From the NCBI RefSeq assembly GCF_029067145.1, contig NZ_JAIEFA010000021.1, forward strand, positions 1-25,488: a stretch of 25,488 bases of DNA, in the 5' to 3' direction. The position numbers and the translations under genes were made by a program. Under the pieces are notes generated by a model, which was not told where the DNA came from, ran no database searches, and was given only the letters and a program-made list of their open reading frames with translations. This document shows positions 8,066 to 15,601 of the stretch, piece after piece (within the stretch, counting starts at the first letter, position 1; each line of letters starts with the position of its first letter). The DNA is from Helicobacter sp. Its GTDB lineage: Bacteria > Campylobacterota > Campylobacteria > Campylobacterales > Helicobacteraceae.

Positions 8066-8392
8066 ATGATTGTTAATACAGGTATGCCTCGCTCTATTGC
8101 AGGACACGCATTAAGTGGTGGGGTGATTGCTTTGATATTGAGTGGGGCTTATGAGTATTCTAAGGTTCAAAAAGGAGAAATTAGCCAAAAAGAAGCCCTT
8201 AAGAATACGGCTGTTGCAACTTTGGAGGGTGGAATCATTACGGCTTGTGGAATCGCAGCGGCAAATTCTTTGGGAAGCACACAATCACCATTGAAAAATT
8301 TGTTAGAAGCCACAACATTAGTTGCTATTGGAATGGCGAGTATTTATGGAATCCAAACACTTGCAAATCCAAAAGCTAAATCTAATTTATAA
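8066..8392 (+). CDS. Glycine-rich integral membrane protein of the fez-like operon
   Basis: This 108-residue hydrophobic protein has two or three membrane segments: about 11-28 (AGHALSGGVIALILSGA), 52-69 and 84-99. Between the first two lies a charged, predicted cytoplasmic loop (KVQKGEISQKEALKN). Glycine-rich hairpins with a short charged K-x-G-x-I-S-x-x-E-A loop recall MamC-like magnetosome proteins in general layout, but I do not claim homology. AAGGAG lies 8-9 nt before the ATG. No catalytic motif is visible. Confidence 0.72.
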   Translation: MIVNTGMPRSIAGHALSGGVIALILSGAYEYSKVQKGEISQKEALKNTAVATLEGGIITACGIAAANSLGSTQSPLKNLLEATTLVAIGMASIYGIQTLANPKAKSNL

Positions 8393-8405
8393 AAGGAGTT
8401 TTTAA

Positions 8406-8750
8406 ATGTCTCAACCAAATCCAAATAATCCCTATATCAATTCTTTTAACACAAGAGATACACAAAACAACACGCAATACGGAATCCCAAGCTCTCAAAG
8501 CCAAAACAATCCTTATACTACAACAGGATTTCTTGGAAATGAGAATGCGCAAAAAGATTTTCTAAAAGGCGCACTTATTGGTGCAGTTGCAACCTTTCTC
8601 TTAACCAATGAGAATGCGCAAAAAGCGATTTTTAAAGGTTTTGCTAAGGTAAGTAGCTTGTTTGAAAGTGGAATAGAGGAGTTAAAAGAACGTTATGAAG
8701 ACGCAAAAGCAGAAGTCAATGATGTTGAGTTAAACACTCCAGAACATTAA
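8406..8750 (+). CDS. Asn/Gln-rich membrane protein with a duplicated NENAQK motif
   Basis: This 114-residue protein has a disordered, Asn/Gln/Pro/Ser-rich N-terminus (1-42), one membrane helix (about 55-67, GALIGAVATFLLT) and a charged amphipathic C-terminal helix (about 80-105). The motif NENAQK occurs just before and just after the membrane helix, encoded by an exact 19-bp direct repeat. AAAGGAG precedes the ATG. A disordered head, one helix and an amphipathic tail would suit a membrane-coating or tethering protein, but the function is unknown. Confidence 0.72.
   Translation: MSQPNPNNPYINSFNTRDTQNNTQYGIPSSQSQNNPYTTTGFLGNENAQKDFLKGALIGAVATFLLTNENAQKAIFKGFAKVSSLFESGIEELKERYEDAKAEVNDVELNTPEH
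8538..8625 (+). repeat. 19-bp in-frame direct repeat flanking a membrane helix
   Basis: AATGAGAATGCGCAAAAAG occurs exactly at 8538-8556 and 8607-8625, 69 bp apart and in the same frame. Both copies encode NENAQK. It could be an ancient duplication of a helix-flanking motif or a substrate for slippage or recombination. Confidence 0.9.
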
Positions 8751-8759
8751 GTTAAAGCA

Positions 8760-10865
8760 ATGCAACTCATTTTATTGCACGCAACCCAAACAAGAGCACG
8801 TTTTAAATATCATTGCAAACCCGGTTTTAGGGTGGATTCTCTAAAATTGCGTCTTTTGCTTGAATCTTGTGCAGAGATTTCCAATGTCCGCATTAATGCA
8901 ATTTTAGGCAATGTGATTGTAATTTTTAAGGGTAAGTTAGAGGAGATTACAAGTCTCGTTGCAAACGCCTTAGAGCAAGTAAGGATAGAATCGCAAGAAG
9001 TCTATAAAAAAGAAAGCTATTTGGCTTTGCGCGATGAGATTCCGAGTTCTGCTGAAGTGGCGCGGGCTGGAAGTGCGTTATTGATTTCTCCTTTTTTGCG
9101 AAATCCCAAATTTCAATTAGGATTCTCCGCGATTGCCTCTGCCCCTTTGCTTTTTAGCGGAGTTAAAGAAACCTTAAAACGTGGTATTAACTCACGCACA
9201 CTAGAAGCTATGGCAATAGCCATTTCGCTGTATTTAAAGGATTTCAAGACAGCAAATTCTACGAATTTTATGCTAGCACTTGGAGAATACATTGAAGAGA
9301 TGACAATGTATAAAAGTGATGATTTGCTAAAAGAGCTTGCAAAGCAAAAGAGCGGGGAGGCTTGGGTAGAGAGAATCCAAGAGGGTGAAAATGTGCTTTT
9401 GCAAGTCTCAAGTGAGGAGCTGAAAGTCGGCGATATTGTCGTGATTGGTGCAGGAGATGCGATTTTGGTAGATGGACACATCACGCAAGGGGAAGCGTTG
9501 GTAAATCAAATCTCTATGACAGGTGAAGCAACTCCTGCCCAAAAAGTTTATGGGGATAAAGTGCTCTCTGGCACGATTGTGCAAGAGGGACAAATTAAGG
9601 TTTGGGCGGAATCTGTGGGGGAACAAACCGCAATGGCGCGCATTAAAACCTATATTGAAGAAACGCTTGTGCAAAAATCCTCTCAAGAATTGAATGCCTC
9701 TAAAATGGCGGATTCTTTAGTGCCTATTACGCTTGGTTTGTCCCTGCTTTCTTATTTTTTCACACAAGACCTTATGCGCAGTGCGAGCGTATTGCAAGCC
9801 GATTATTCTTGTGCCTTGAAGCTTACAACTCCTGTTGCGTTTAAATCTGCAATTTCCAATGCGGGCAAGGAAGGGATTATTATCAAAGGTGCAAAAAGCT
9901 TGGAATCCTTGCAGCTTGCAGAAGTGTTTGTGTTTGACAAAACAGGCACTTTGACTAAAGGCGATTTAGAGGTGCTAGATGTAGTTTCTTTTGAGGAATC
10001 TTGGGATAAAGAAGCGGTATTAAATCTCGCTGCAAGTATTGAGGAGCATTATTTTCACCCTGTAGCAAAAGCAGTTGTCAAAGCGGCAAAAGAAAAGCAT
10101 TTTAGGCATTTTCATCACGATGAAGTAACCTTTATCGTTGCGCATGGCGTCAAAAGCGAAATTAGCGGAAAATGCGTTGTTATAGGCTCTAGGCATTTTT
10201 TGGAAGATGATGAGGGAATCGCATTTACCTCTTATGAGGAAAGAATCTCCAAACACTTAAAAAGTGGAGAAATGCCTTTGTTTATAGGTTATGACAAGAA
10301 GCTTTTAGGCGTTATTTTGCTAAAGGATACTTTAAGAGAAAATGCCAAAAAAGCTTTATCGCGTCTGCGCGAAAGTGGCATTAAGGAAATCATTATGCTG
10401 ACAGGCGATACACACCAAAAAGCCGAGCAAATTGCCTTAGAATTGGGGATTGACCGCTATTATGCAGAAGTTTTGCCCACCCAAAAGGCTGAAATTTTAG
10501 AGGAGATTATACAAGAGGGCAAAAAAGTTGCTTTTGTCGGCGATGGAATCAATGACGCACCCGCTCTCATACGCGCAGATGTTGGAATCGGTATGCACAA
10601 AGGAGCAGATATTGCTAAAGCGAGCGCGGATATTGTGCTCTTGCGTGATGATATTGAAGTGGTGGCAGAGGCAAGGGAGCTTGCAGTGGCAGCCTTAAAG
10701 AAAGTGCATAGAGGATTTAAAATCGCTGTGAGTGTCAATTCCTTGATTCTCGCTTTGGCGAGTCTTGGGAAGCTTAGCCCGATTCAAACCGCCTTTATGC
10801 ACAATGGAACGACGATTGCACTTTTGCTTAACGCATTGCAACGCATTAAAATTCAAAGGACATAG
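8760..10865 (+). CDS. fezB: P1B-type ATPase, P1B-6-like (FezB-type ferrosome ATPase)
   Basis: This 701-residue transporter has all P-type ATPase landmarks: actuator TGEA at 254-257, phosphorylation motif DKTGT at 393-397, nucleotide-binding HP at 433-434, TGD at 548-550 and GDGINDAP at 594-601. The membrane metal site in TM4 reads SCA (350-352) where copper or cadmium pumps have CPC, and the last helix has HNGTT. SCA is the signature I associate with the P1B-6 group, which includes FezB of ferrosome-forming bacteria. The N-terminal domain (about 5-75) is HMA-like with no CxxC and has R12-x-R14 instead. The ribosome-binding site is weak and the gene starts 9 nt after its neighbour. The likely role is loading iron into a membrane-bounded compartment; iron specificity is inferred. 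Confidence 0.82.
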   Translation: MQLILLHATQTRARFKYHCKPGFRVDSLKLRLLLESCAEISNVRINAILGNVIVIFKGKLEEITSLVANALEQVRIESQEVYKKESYLALRDEIPSSAEVARAGSALLISPFLRNPKFQLGFSAIASAPLLFSGVKETLKRGINSRTLEAMAIAISLYLKDFKTANSTNFMLALGEYIEEMTMYKSDDLLKELAKQKSGEAWVERIQEGENVLLQVSSEELKVGDIVVIGAGDAILVDGHITQGEALVNQISMTGEATPAQKVYGDKVLSGTIVQEGQIKVWAESVGEQTAMARIKTYIEETLVQKSSQELNASKMADSLVPITLGLSLLSYFFTQDLMRSASVLQADYSCALKLTTPVAFKSAISNAGKEGIIIKGAKSLESLQLAEVFVFDKTGTLTKGDLEVLDVVSFEESWDKEAVLNLAASIEEHYFHPVAKAVVKAAKEKHFRHFHHDEVTFIVAHGVKSEISGKCVVIGSRHFLEDDEGIAFTSYEERISKHLKSGEMPLFIGYDKKLLGVILLKDTLRENAKKALSRLRESGIKEIIMLTGDTHQKAEQIALELGIDRYYAEVLPTQKAEILEEIIQEGKKVAFVGDGINDAPALIRADVGIGMHKGADIAKASADIVLLRDDIEVVAEARELAVAALKKVHRGFKIAVSVNSLILALASLGKLSPIQTAFMHNGTTIALLLNALQRIKIQRT

Positions 10866-10991
10866 ATGCAGATTTTATTACTTTTAACCACCTTTGCAAG
10901 TGGAATCTTAACAGCAAAAACATTGCAAAATGCACAATTAAAGAGAAAAAAATACCAGCAGCACAAGATGAAATCAAAGGCAAAGGGGTAA
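10866..10991 (+). CDS. 41-residue single-helix membrane peptide
   Basis: This short open frame begins at the ATG directly after the ATPase stop (TAGATG) and ends 2 nt before the next ATG. It starts MQILLLLTTFASGILTAKTL, one hydrophobic helix of about 16 residues, followed by a very basic tail (KRKKYQQHKMKSKAKG). The ribosome-binding motif CAAAGGA is inside the end of the ATPase gene. Its tight placement between two operon genes, with no spare bases, argues that it is translated. It could be a regulatory micropeptide of the ATPase; that is inference from position and topology. Confidence 0.6.
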   Translation: MQILLLLTTFASGILTAKTLQNAQLKRKKYQQHKMKSKAKG

Positions 10992-10993
10992 AT

Positions 10994-11263
10994 ATGGAAG
11001 AAAACAGAGAAACACAGACAGAATCGCAAATAAGTAAGCCTCTTGTAAAACGAAATCCAAAACTTACAAAAAGCCATATGGAAAGGAAGAGAGAAATGGC
11101 TAAAATAGGTATGACAACAACTTTATTGCTAACAAGCGGAAGTGCGTTGTTTATGAAAAATAGAGTTGCAAAGGCAGTGCATATAGGGGCGGGCGTGGCG
11201 TTGGTTGGGTTTTGTATTTGGCATGCTTCACTTTATCCTAAAGAACACAATAAGACAAATTAG
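10994..11263 (+). CDS. Small membrane protein with H-x13-H, last gene of the fez-like operon
   Basis: This 89-residue protein has a polar, basic N-terminus (1-37) and two membrane segments at about 38-54 and 60-81. The second holds His63 and His77, an H-x13-H spacing like the bis-histidine haem pairs in ferric-reductase and b-type cytochrome helices, within VHIGAGVALVGFCIWH. Each monomer has only one such helix, so haem binding would need dimerisation. AAAGGGGTAA gives the ribosome-binding site. Similar small membrane proteins accompany FezB in other ferrosome loci, but I cannot assign a specific Fez name. Confidence 0.68.
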   Translation: MEENRETQTESQISKPLVKRNPKLTKSHMERKREMAKIGMTTTLLLTSGSALFMKNRVAKAVHIGAGVALVGFCIWHASLYPKEHNKTN

Positions 11264-11416
11264 AATCTCTATGTGCTTGCTTATCGCAAGTAATCCTTCA
11301 AATAAAATTTCGTCTTTAGATTACATTGTCAAAAGACAATTTAGCAGAATTTATCGCAAAAAAGACAAGATTTTGCTAAAGTTTTACTTTTGATTCGTTA
11401 AAACTTAAGGAAAACA
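11264..11416. terminator. Gap with two weak hairpins after the fez-like operon
   Basis: The 153-bp gap holds CTTGC-TTATC-GCAAG at 11276-11290 (extendable by one G-U and one A-T pair) and ATTGTC-AAAA-GACAAT at 11325-11340. Neither has a good U-run, so termination is probably incomplete or Rho-assisted. No clear promoter for the next gene was found, though TGCTAAAGT near 11374 is a poor candidate. Read-through into the DedA and metH genes is possible. Confidence 0.3.
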
Positions 11417-11977
11417 ATGCAAGAAACGATAGATTTGATTGCGAAATATGGCTATGCAATTTTATTTTTATACTCCCTTGGTGGCGGATTTGTCGCTCTT
11501 ATTGGTGCAAGTGTTTTGAGTTTTGCAGGCAAAATGGATTTAAGTCTTAGCATTTTGGTTGCTTGTGTAGCAAATTTTTTGGGGGATTGGTTGCTTTTTT
11601 ATCTTGCGCGTTATCAAAAAGCAATGATGCAGCCTTATCTTGCGTCTCATCGGCGTAAATTAGCATTGGTGCATTTGCTTATGCGCAAATATGGCTCTCT
11701 CATTTTGATTTTTAAAAAATACATTTATGGCTTAAAAACGCTTGTGCCACTTGCGATTGCGCTAACACCTTATTCTTTGCTTAAGTTCAATCTTTATAAC
11801 GCCATAGGCGCGGTGATTTGGAGTGTTAGTTTAGGAATCGCAGGATATTTTTCGGGTGGAATTTTAATCAAAGGATTTGAGATGATAGGAGAGTATCCCG
11901 CTCTTGCCCCTGCGTTTGTTATCGTGTTGCTAGGTGGGCTTTGGCTTTGGCTAAGTCGTGCGACAAAAAGGGTTTAA
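11417..11977 (+). CDS. DedA-family membrane protein
   Basis: This 186-residue integral membrane protein has four or five hydrophobic segments. The DedA pattern is visible: GDWLLFYLARYQ (about 56-67) and the re-entrant region FKKYIYGLKTLVPLAIAL (about 99-116), followed by FNLYNAIGAVIW. DedA proteins are now linked to lipid-carrier and phospholipid flipping and to proton-gradient homeostasis. AAGGA lies 6-8 nt before the start. The stop codon is directly followed by the metH start codon, so the two are cotranscribed, although no functional link is obvious. Confidence 0.85.
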   Translation: MQETIDLIAKYGYAILFLYSLGGGFVALIGASVLSFAGKMDLSLSILVACVANFLGDWLLFYLARYQKAMMQPYLASHRRKLALVHLLMRKYGSLILIFKKYIYGLKTLVPLAIALTPYSLLKFNLYNAIGAVIWSVSLGIAGYFSGGILIKGFEMIGEYPALAPAFVIVLLGGLWLWLSRATKRV

Positions 11978-14900
11978 ATGAGGCTTCAAGAGTTATTAAA
12001 AAAGCGCGTTTTGATTCTTGATGGCGCAATGGGAACGGAAATCCAAAAAAGAGAGATTCCAACTTGGGGAGAAAATAAAAGAGGCGAGAAGTTGGAGGGT
12101 TGTTCTGAAGCCCTAAACCTCTATGCTCCAGAAGTGATTACAGGGATTCATTCAAGCTATTTGCAAGCGGGAGCGAATATCTTAAAAACAAATACTTTTG
12201 GGGTAATGCCTTGGGTTTTGGCAGAATATGGATTGGAATCCCAATGCAAAGAAATTGCGGCTTTGGGCGTTTTACTTGCGAAGTCTTGTATCCAATCGCA
12301 CAAGGCACTAGAGAATCAGCAAAACGCCCTTTTTATCGCGGCTTCTTTGGGTCCAGGCACGAAGTTGCCAAGCTTAGGACATATTGATTATGATACGATG
12401 TTTAGCGGGTATTGTGAATGCGTGGAGGGATTCAAGGAGGCGGGCGCAGATGTGATTTTGCTAGAAACTGCACAAGACCCTTTACAGATTAAAGCTGCAT
12501 TGCACGCGTGTGAAGCAGTCGCTCCCAAGATTCCTGTAATGGTGTCTGTTACGATTGAAACTAATGGCGCAATGCTCATTGGCACGGACATTACGACACT
12601 TTTTCATATCTTAGAGCCTTTTTCTTTGCTTTCTTTGGGAATGAATTGCGGGCTTGGACCTGATTTGGCACGACAACATTTGCTTGCCTTAAGTGAAGTG
12701 TGTAAATTTCCTCTCTCTATCCATACAAACGCTGGACTTCCGCAGAATCGCGGAGGAATCACTTATTATCCTATGGGTGCGGAGGAGTTTAGCGAGATTC
12801 AAAAGAGCTTTTTAGAAATTGCGGGTGTCGTGTTGCTTGGGGGTTGCTGTGGGACGACGCCAGAACATATTAGGCTTTTGGTAGAGAAAACAAAAAATGC
12901 GATTCCATTGCCGCCAAAAGCGGAATATAAACCAAGCATTGCTTCGCTCTTTGGCGCAGTGGAGCTTCATCAAGAACCCGCGCCCTTGCTGATTGGCGAA
13001 CGTTCTAATGCCACAGGTTCTAAGGCGTTTCGTGAATTGTTGCTTGCGGAGGATTATGAGGGGGCATTGGGCGTAGGAAGTGTGCAAGTGCGAAGCGGCG
13101 CGCATTGTTTAGATGTGAGCGTGGCATTTGCCGGAAGAGAAGAGAGCAAGGATATGCGAGAGTTGATTTCGCGCTATGCCACGAAGATTCCGCTTCCTTT
13201 AATGCCCGATTCTACGCAAGTCAATGCGTTAGGGACTGCATTAAAACTTATCGGCGGACGCGCAATCATTAATTCTGCGAATTTAGAGGAGGGGATTGAA
13301 AAATTTGATAAAGTTGCGAGTTTAGCAAAGAAGTTTGGTGCGGTTTTGGTGTGTTTGAGTATTGATGAACAAGGAATGTGCAAGACTTTTGAACGCAAAG
13401 TTGCGTGCGCGCAAAGAATGATGGAACGCGCGAAAAATATCCATCATCTGCGCGAAGAGGATATTATTTTTGACCCGCTTACCTTTACGATTGGAAGCGG
13501 AGACGCAGAATATTTTACCGCAGGGATAGAGACACTAGAGGCGATAAAAAAACTCCGCGAACTCTATCCAAAAGCCGGAAGCACTTTAGGGCTTTCTAAT
13601 ATTTCTTTTGGTTTGAGCAAAGAGGGGAGGATTTGCCTAAACTCTGTTTTTCTCTATCACGCGGTTTTGAAAGGCTTAAGCAGTGCAATCGTGAATGTCG
13701 CGCATTTGATTCCTTATGCGCAAATGGACAAGAAGGATATTCAAATTTGTGAGGATTTGATTTTTAATTCTTCGCGCACAAGCGAGCCTTTGTATGCGTT
13801 TATCAAGCATTTTGAAAAGAAAGCAGGAATGCAGATTCAAAACAACAAAGAAGAGGAAAATCTAAGCGAGGAAGAAAGAATCGCAAAATATCTCATCAAT
13901 GGGGATTTAAATGCGATGCAAGAGCTTTTGCCACAAGCAAAAGAAAGAATCACGCCAGAAAAAATCATCAATACGATTCTAATTGACGCAATGAAAATCG
14001 TAGGAGAAAAGTTTGGCAAGGGTGAAATGCAGCTTCCTTTTGTGCTTCAGAGTGCGGAAGTGATGAAAAAGAGCGTGGATTATCTGAATGCTTTTTTGCC
14101 CAAAAAGCAAAGCACACACAAGACAACAATTGTGATTGGAACGGTCAAGGGTGATGTGCATGATGTGGGTAAAAATCTTGTGGATATTATCCTTACAAAC
14201 AATGGATTTAATGTCATTAATATCGGAATCAAAGCGGAATTAGAAAAGTTTATAGAAGTGATAGAATCCCAAAAGGTAGATTGTATCGGTATGAGCGGGT
14301 TGCTTGTGAAATCCACCCTCGTGATGAAAGAAAATTTAGAGGAGCTTAAAAGACGTGGAATCACGATTCCTGTTATGCTTGGTGGAGCGGCACTCAATCG
14401 CAATTTTGTGGAGGAATATTGTAAGCCAAATTATGATGGAATCCTGTTTTATTGCAAAGACGCTTTTGATAGTGTCGCGGCAATGCAGAAAATCCAAAGT
14501 GGAGATTTAAGCGATTTGAGTTTGCCAAGTGATAAAGCAGGTTTGCAAGGAGACAAGGCAGATAAGGCAAGCAAACAAGAAGCGCGTTTGGCAAAAAAAC
14601 TCGCCACAGATTCCACAAATTCCAAAGATTCCGCATACGATTCTGTGCCAAAACCCACAAAATGTGAATTAAACTTTGATTATCCACGCCATCAAGCACC
14701 ATTTTTTGGGCGCAAGTCTTTGCAATTAAGTGAAAGCGAATTAGAAGAAGTCTTTGCACTCCTTGACAAAGATTTGCTTTTTAAACATCGTTGGGGATAT
14801 AGCAAACTCAAAAAAGAGGAATACTTAGAGCTAAAGCAAAAAGAATTAGAGCCTTTGTTTGAAAACCTTAAGCAAGAATTACTAGAACAAAGAATCTTTA

Positions 14901-15448
14901 ATCCTATCGTGCTTTATGGGTATTTCCACACGCGCACTAAAGAGCCTAAGGATTTGAAAGAGGGCTTGATTTTGGAGTTAAGCGCGGGTTCTAATTTCAA
15001 AAATGTGGAATCCTTTTTGTTTCCGCGAAGTAGCAAACAGCCTTATTTGTGCTTGAGTGATTATTTTAATCCAAAGGGTGATATTTGTGCCTTGCATTTG
15101 GTTTCAAGCGGACACAATCTTGCGCCTTTTGAAAAGAAACTTTATGAGGAATCGCAATACCATAAATATTACTTGGTGCACGCTTTGGGTATGGATTTGG
15201 CAGAAGCATTAGCGGATTTCGTGCATAGGCGCGTGCGCAAGGAGCTTGGGCTAGATTCTAAATGTGGTCAGCGGTATTCCTTTGGTTATCCTGCGTGTCC
15301 AGATTTGGCATTAAGTGAGGGGTTGTTTAAGCTGCTCAATCCGCAAGAATTTGGCATTACTCTAAGTCAAACTTACCAAATGACGCCAGAAGCGACAACT
15401 TCCGCTCTGATTGTGCCACATTCTGAAGCAAAATATTTTGCGCTTTGA
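11978..15448 (+). CDS. metH: Cobalamin-dependent methionine synthase
   Basis: This 1156-residue enzyme transfers the methyl group of 5-methyl-THF to homocysteine. The homocysteine domain begins with DGAMGT (15-20) and has the zinc ligands Cys224, Cys290 and Cys291 (GGCCGT at 288-293). The folate (pterin) domain spans about 320-600. The B12 domain has D726-x-H728-x2-G731, where His728 is the axial cobalt ligand. After a low-complexity linker (849-895) comes the SAM-dependent reactivation domain with YSFGYPACP near residue 1105. All modules are complete and slightly shorter than the E. coli enzyme (1227). AAGGG precedes the ATG. No cobalamin riboswitch was seen in front of it or of the DedA gene. 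Confidence 0.97.
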   Translation: MRLQELLKKRVLILDGAMGTEIQKREIPTWGENKRGEKLEGCSEALNLYAPEVITGIHSSYLQAGANILKTNTFGVMPWVLAEYGLESQCKEIAALGVLLAKSCIQSHKALENQQNALFIAASLGPGTKLPSLGHIDYDTMFSGYCECVEGFKEAGADVILLETAQDPLQIKAALHACEAVAPKIPVMVSVTIETNGAMLIGTDITTLFHILEPFSLLSLGMNCGLGPDLARQHLLALSEVCKFPLSIHTNAGLPQNRGGITYYPMGAEEFSEIQKSFLEIAGVVLLGGCCGTTPEHIRLLVEKTKNAIPLPPKAEYKPSIASLFGAVELHQEPAPLLIGERSNATGSKAFRELLLAEDYEGALGVGSVQVRSGAHCLDVSVAFAGREESKDMRELISRYATKIPLPLMPDSTQVNALGTALKLIGGRAIINSANLEEGIEKFDKVASLAKKFGAVLVCLSIDEQGMCKTFERKVACAQRMMERAKNIHHLREEDIIFDPLTFTIGSGDAEYFTAGIETLEAIKKLRELYPKAGSTLGLSNISFGLSKEGRICLNSVFLYHAVLKGLSSAIVNVAHLIPYAQMDKKDIQICEDLIFNSSRTSEPLYAFIKHFEKKAGMQIQNNKEEENLSEEERIAKYLINGDLNAMQELLPQAKERITPEKIINTILIDAMKIVGEKFGKGEMQLPFVLQSAEVMKKSVDYLNAFLPKKQSTHKTTIVIGTVKGDVHDVGKNLVDIILTNNGFNVINIGIKAELEKFIEVIESQKVDCIGMSGLLVKSTLVMKENLEELKRRGITIPVMLGGAALNRNFVEEYCKPNYDGILFYCKDAFDSVAAMQKIQSGDLSDLSLPSDKAGLQGDKADKASKQEARLAKKLATDSTNSKDSAYDSVPKPTKCELNFDYPRHQAPFFGRKSLQLSESELEEVFALLDKDLLFKHRWGYSKLKKEEYLELKQKELEPLFENLKQELLEQRIFNPIVLYGYFHTRTKEPKDLKEGLILELSAGSNFKNVESFLFPRSSKQPYLCLSDYFNPKGDICALHLVSSGHNLAPFEKKLYEESQYHKYYLVHALGMDLAEALADFVHRRVRKELGLDSKCGQRYSFGYPACPDLALSEGLFKLLNPQEFGITLSQTYQMTPEATTSALIVPHSEAKYFAL

Positions 15449-15476
15449 TTGTGCGTCCTTTTTGGTTTAGACGATA

Positions 15477-15552
15477 GATTGCCACGAAAATTTTGCAAAT
15501 TTTCTCGCAAGGATATATTGCCTCGTCCTTGCGAGGTGAAGCCAAAGCAATC
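15477..15552. repeat. Small palindromic intergenic element
   Basis: The 76-bp segment is bounded by inverted ends GATTGC (15477-15482) and GCAATC (15547-15552). Inside are two nested hairpins: GAAAATTT / AAATTTTC (15486-15493 and 15497-15504, 3-nt loop) and CTCGCAAGGA / TCCTTGCGAG (15504-15513 and 15526-15535, 12-nt loop). The style resembles the dispersed ATTGCC...CTCGCAA palindromic repeats found between genes in many bacteria. It may also act as the metH terminator. Copy number in the genome cannot be judged here. Confidence 0.65.
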
Positions 15553-15601
15553 CAAAATCTCGCAAAGACAAAAAGCTAACCACATAGAATCCAAAAATCC
15601 G

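Noticed and set aside
10020..10256. Antisense open frames inside fezB, metH and other genes
   Set aside because: They lie opposite well-supported coding sequence, lack ribosome-binding sites and show no family motifs.
8760..10865. Copper or cadmium exporter (CopA, CadA)
   Set aside because: There is no CxxC in the N-terminal domain and no CPC in the fourth membrane helix.
6819..11263. Magnetosome or encapsulin locus
   Set aside because: No MamE, MamM, MamK or MamA-like protein and no HK97-fold shell protein is present; resemblance is limited to small glycine-rich membrane proteins.
11205..11393. 62-codon plus-strand frame overlapping the last operon gene
   Set aside because: It overlaps the better-supported 89-residue gene in another frame, has no ribosome-binding site and a composition unlike a protein.
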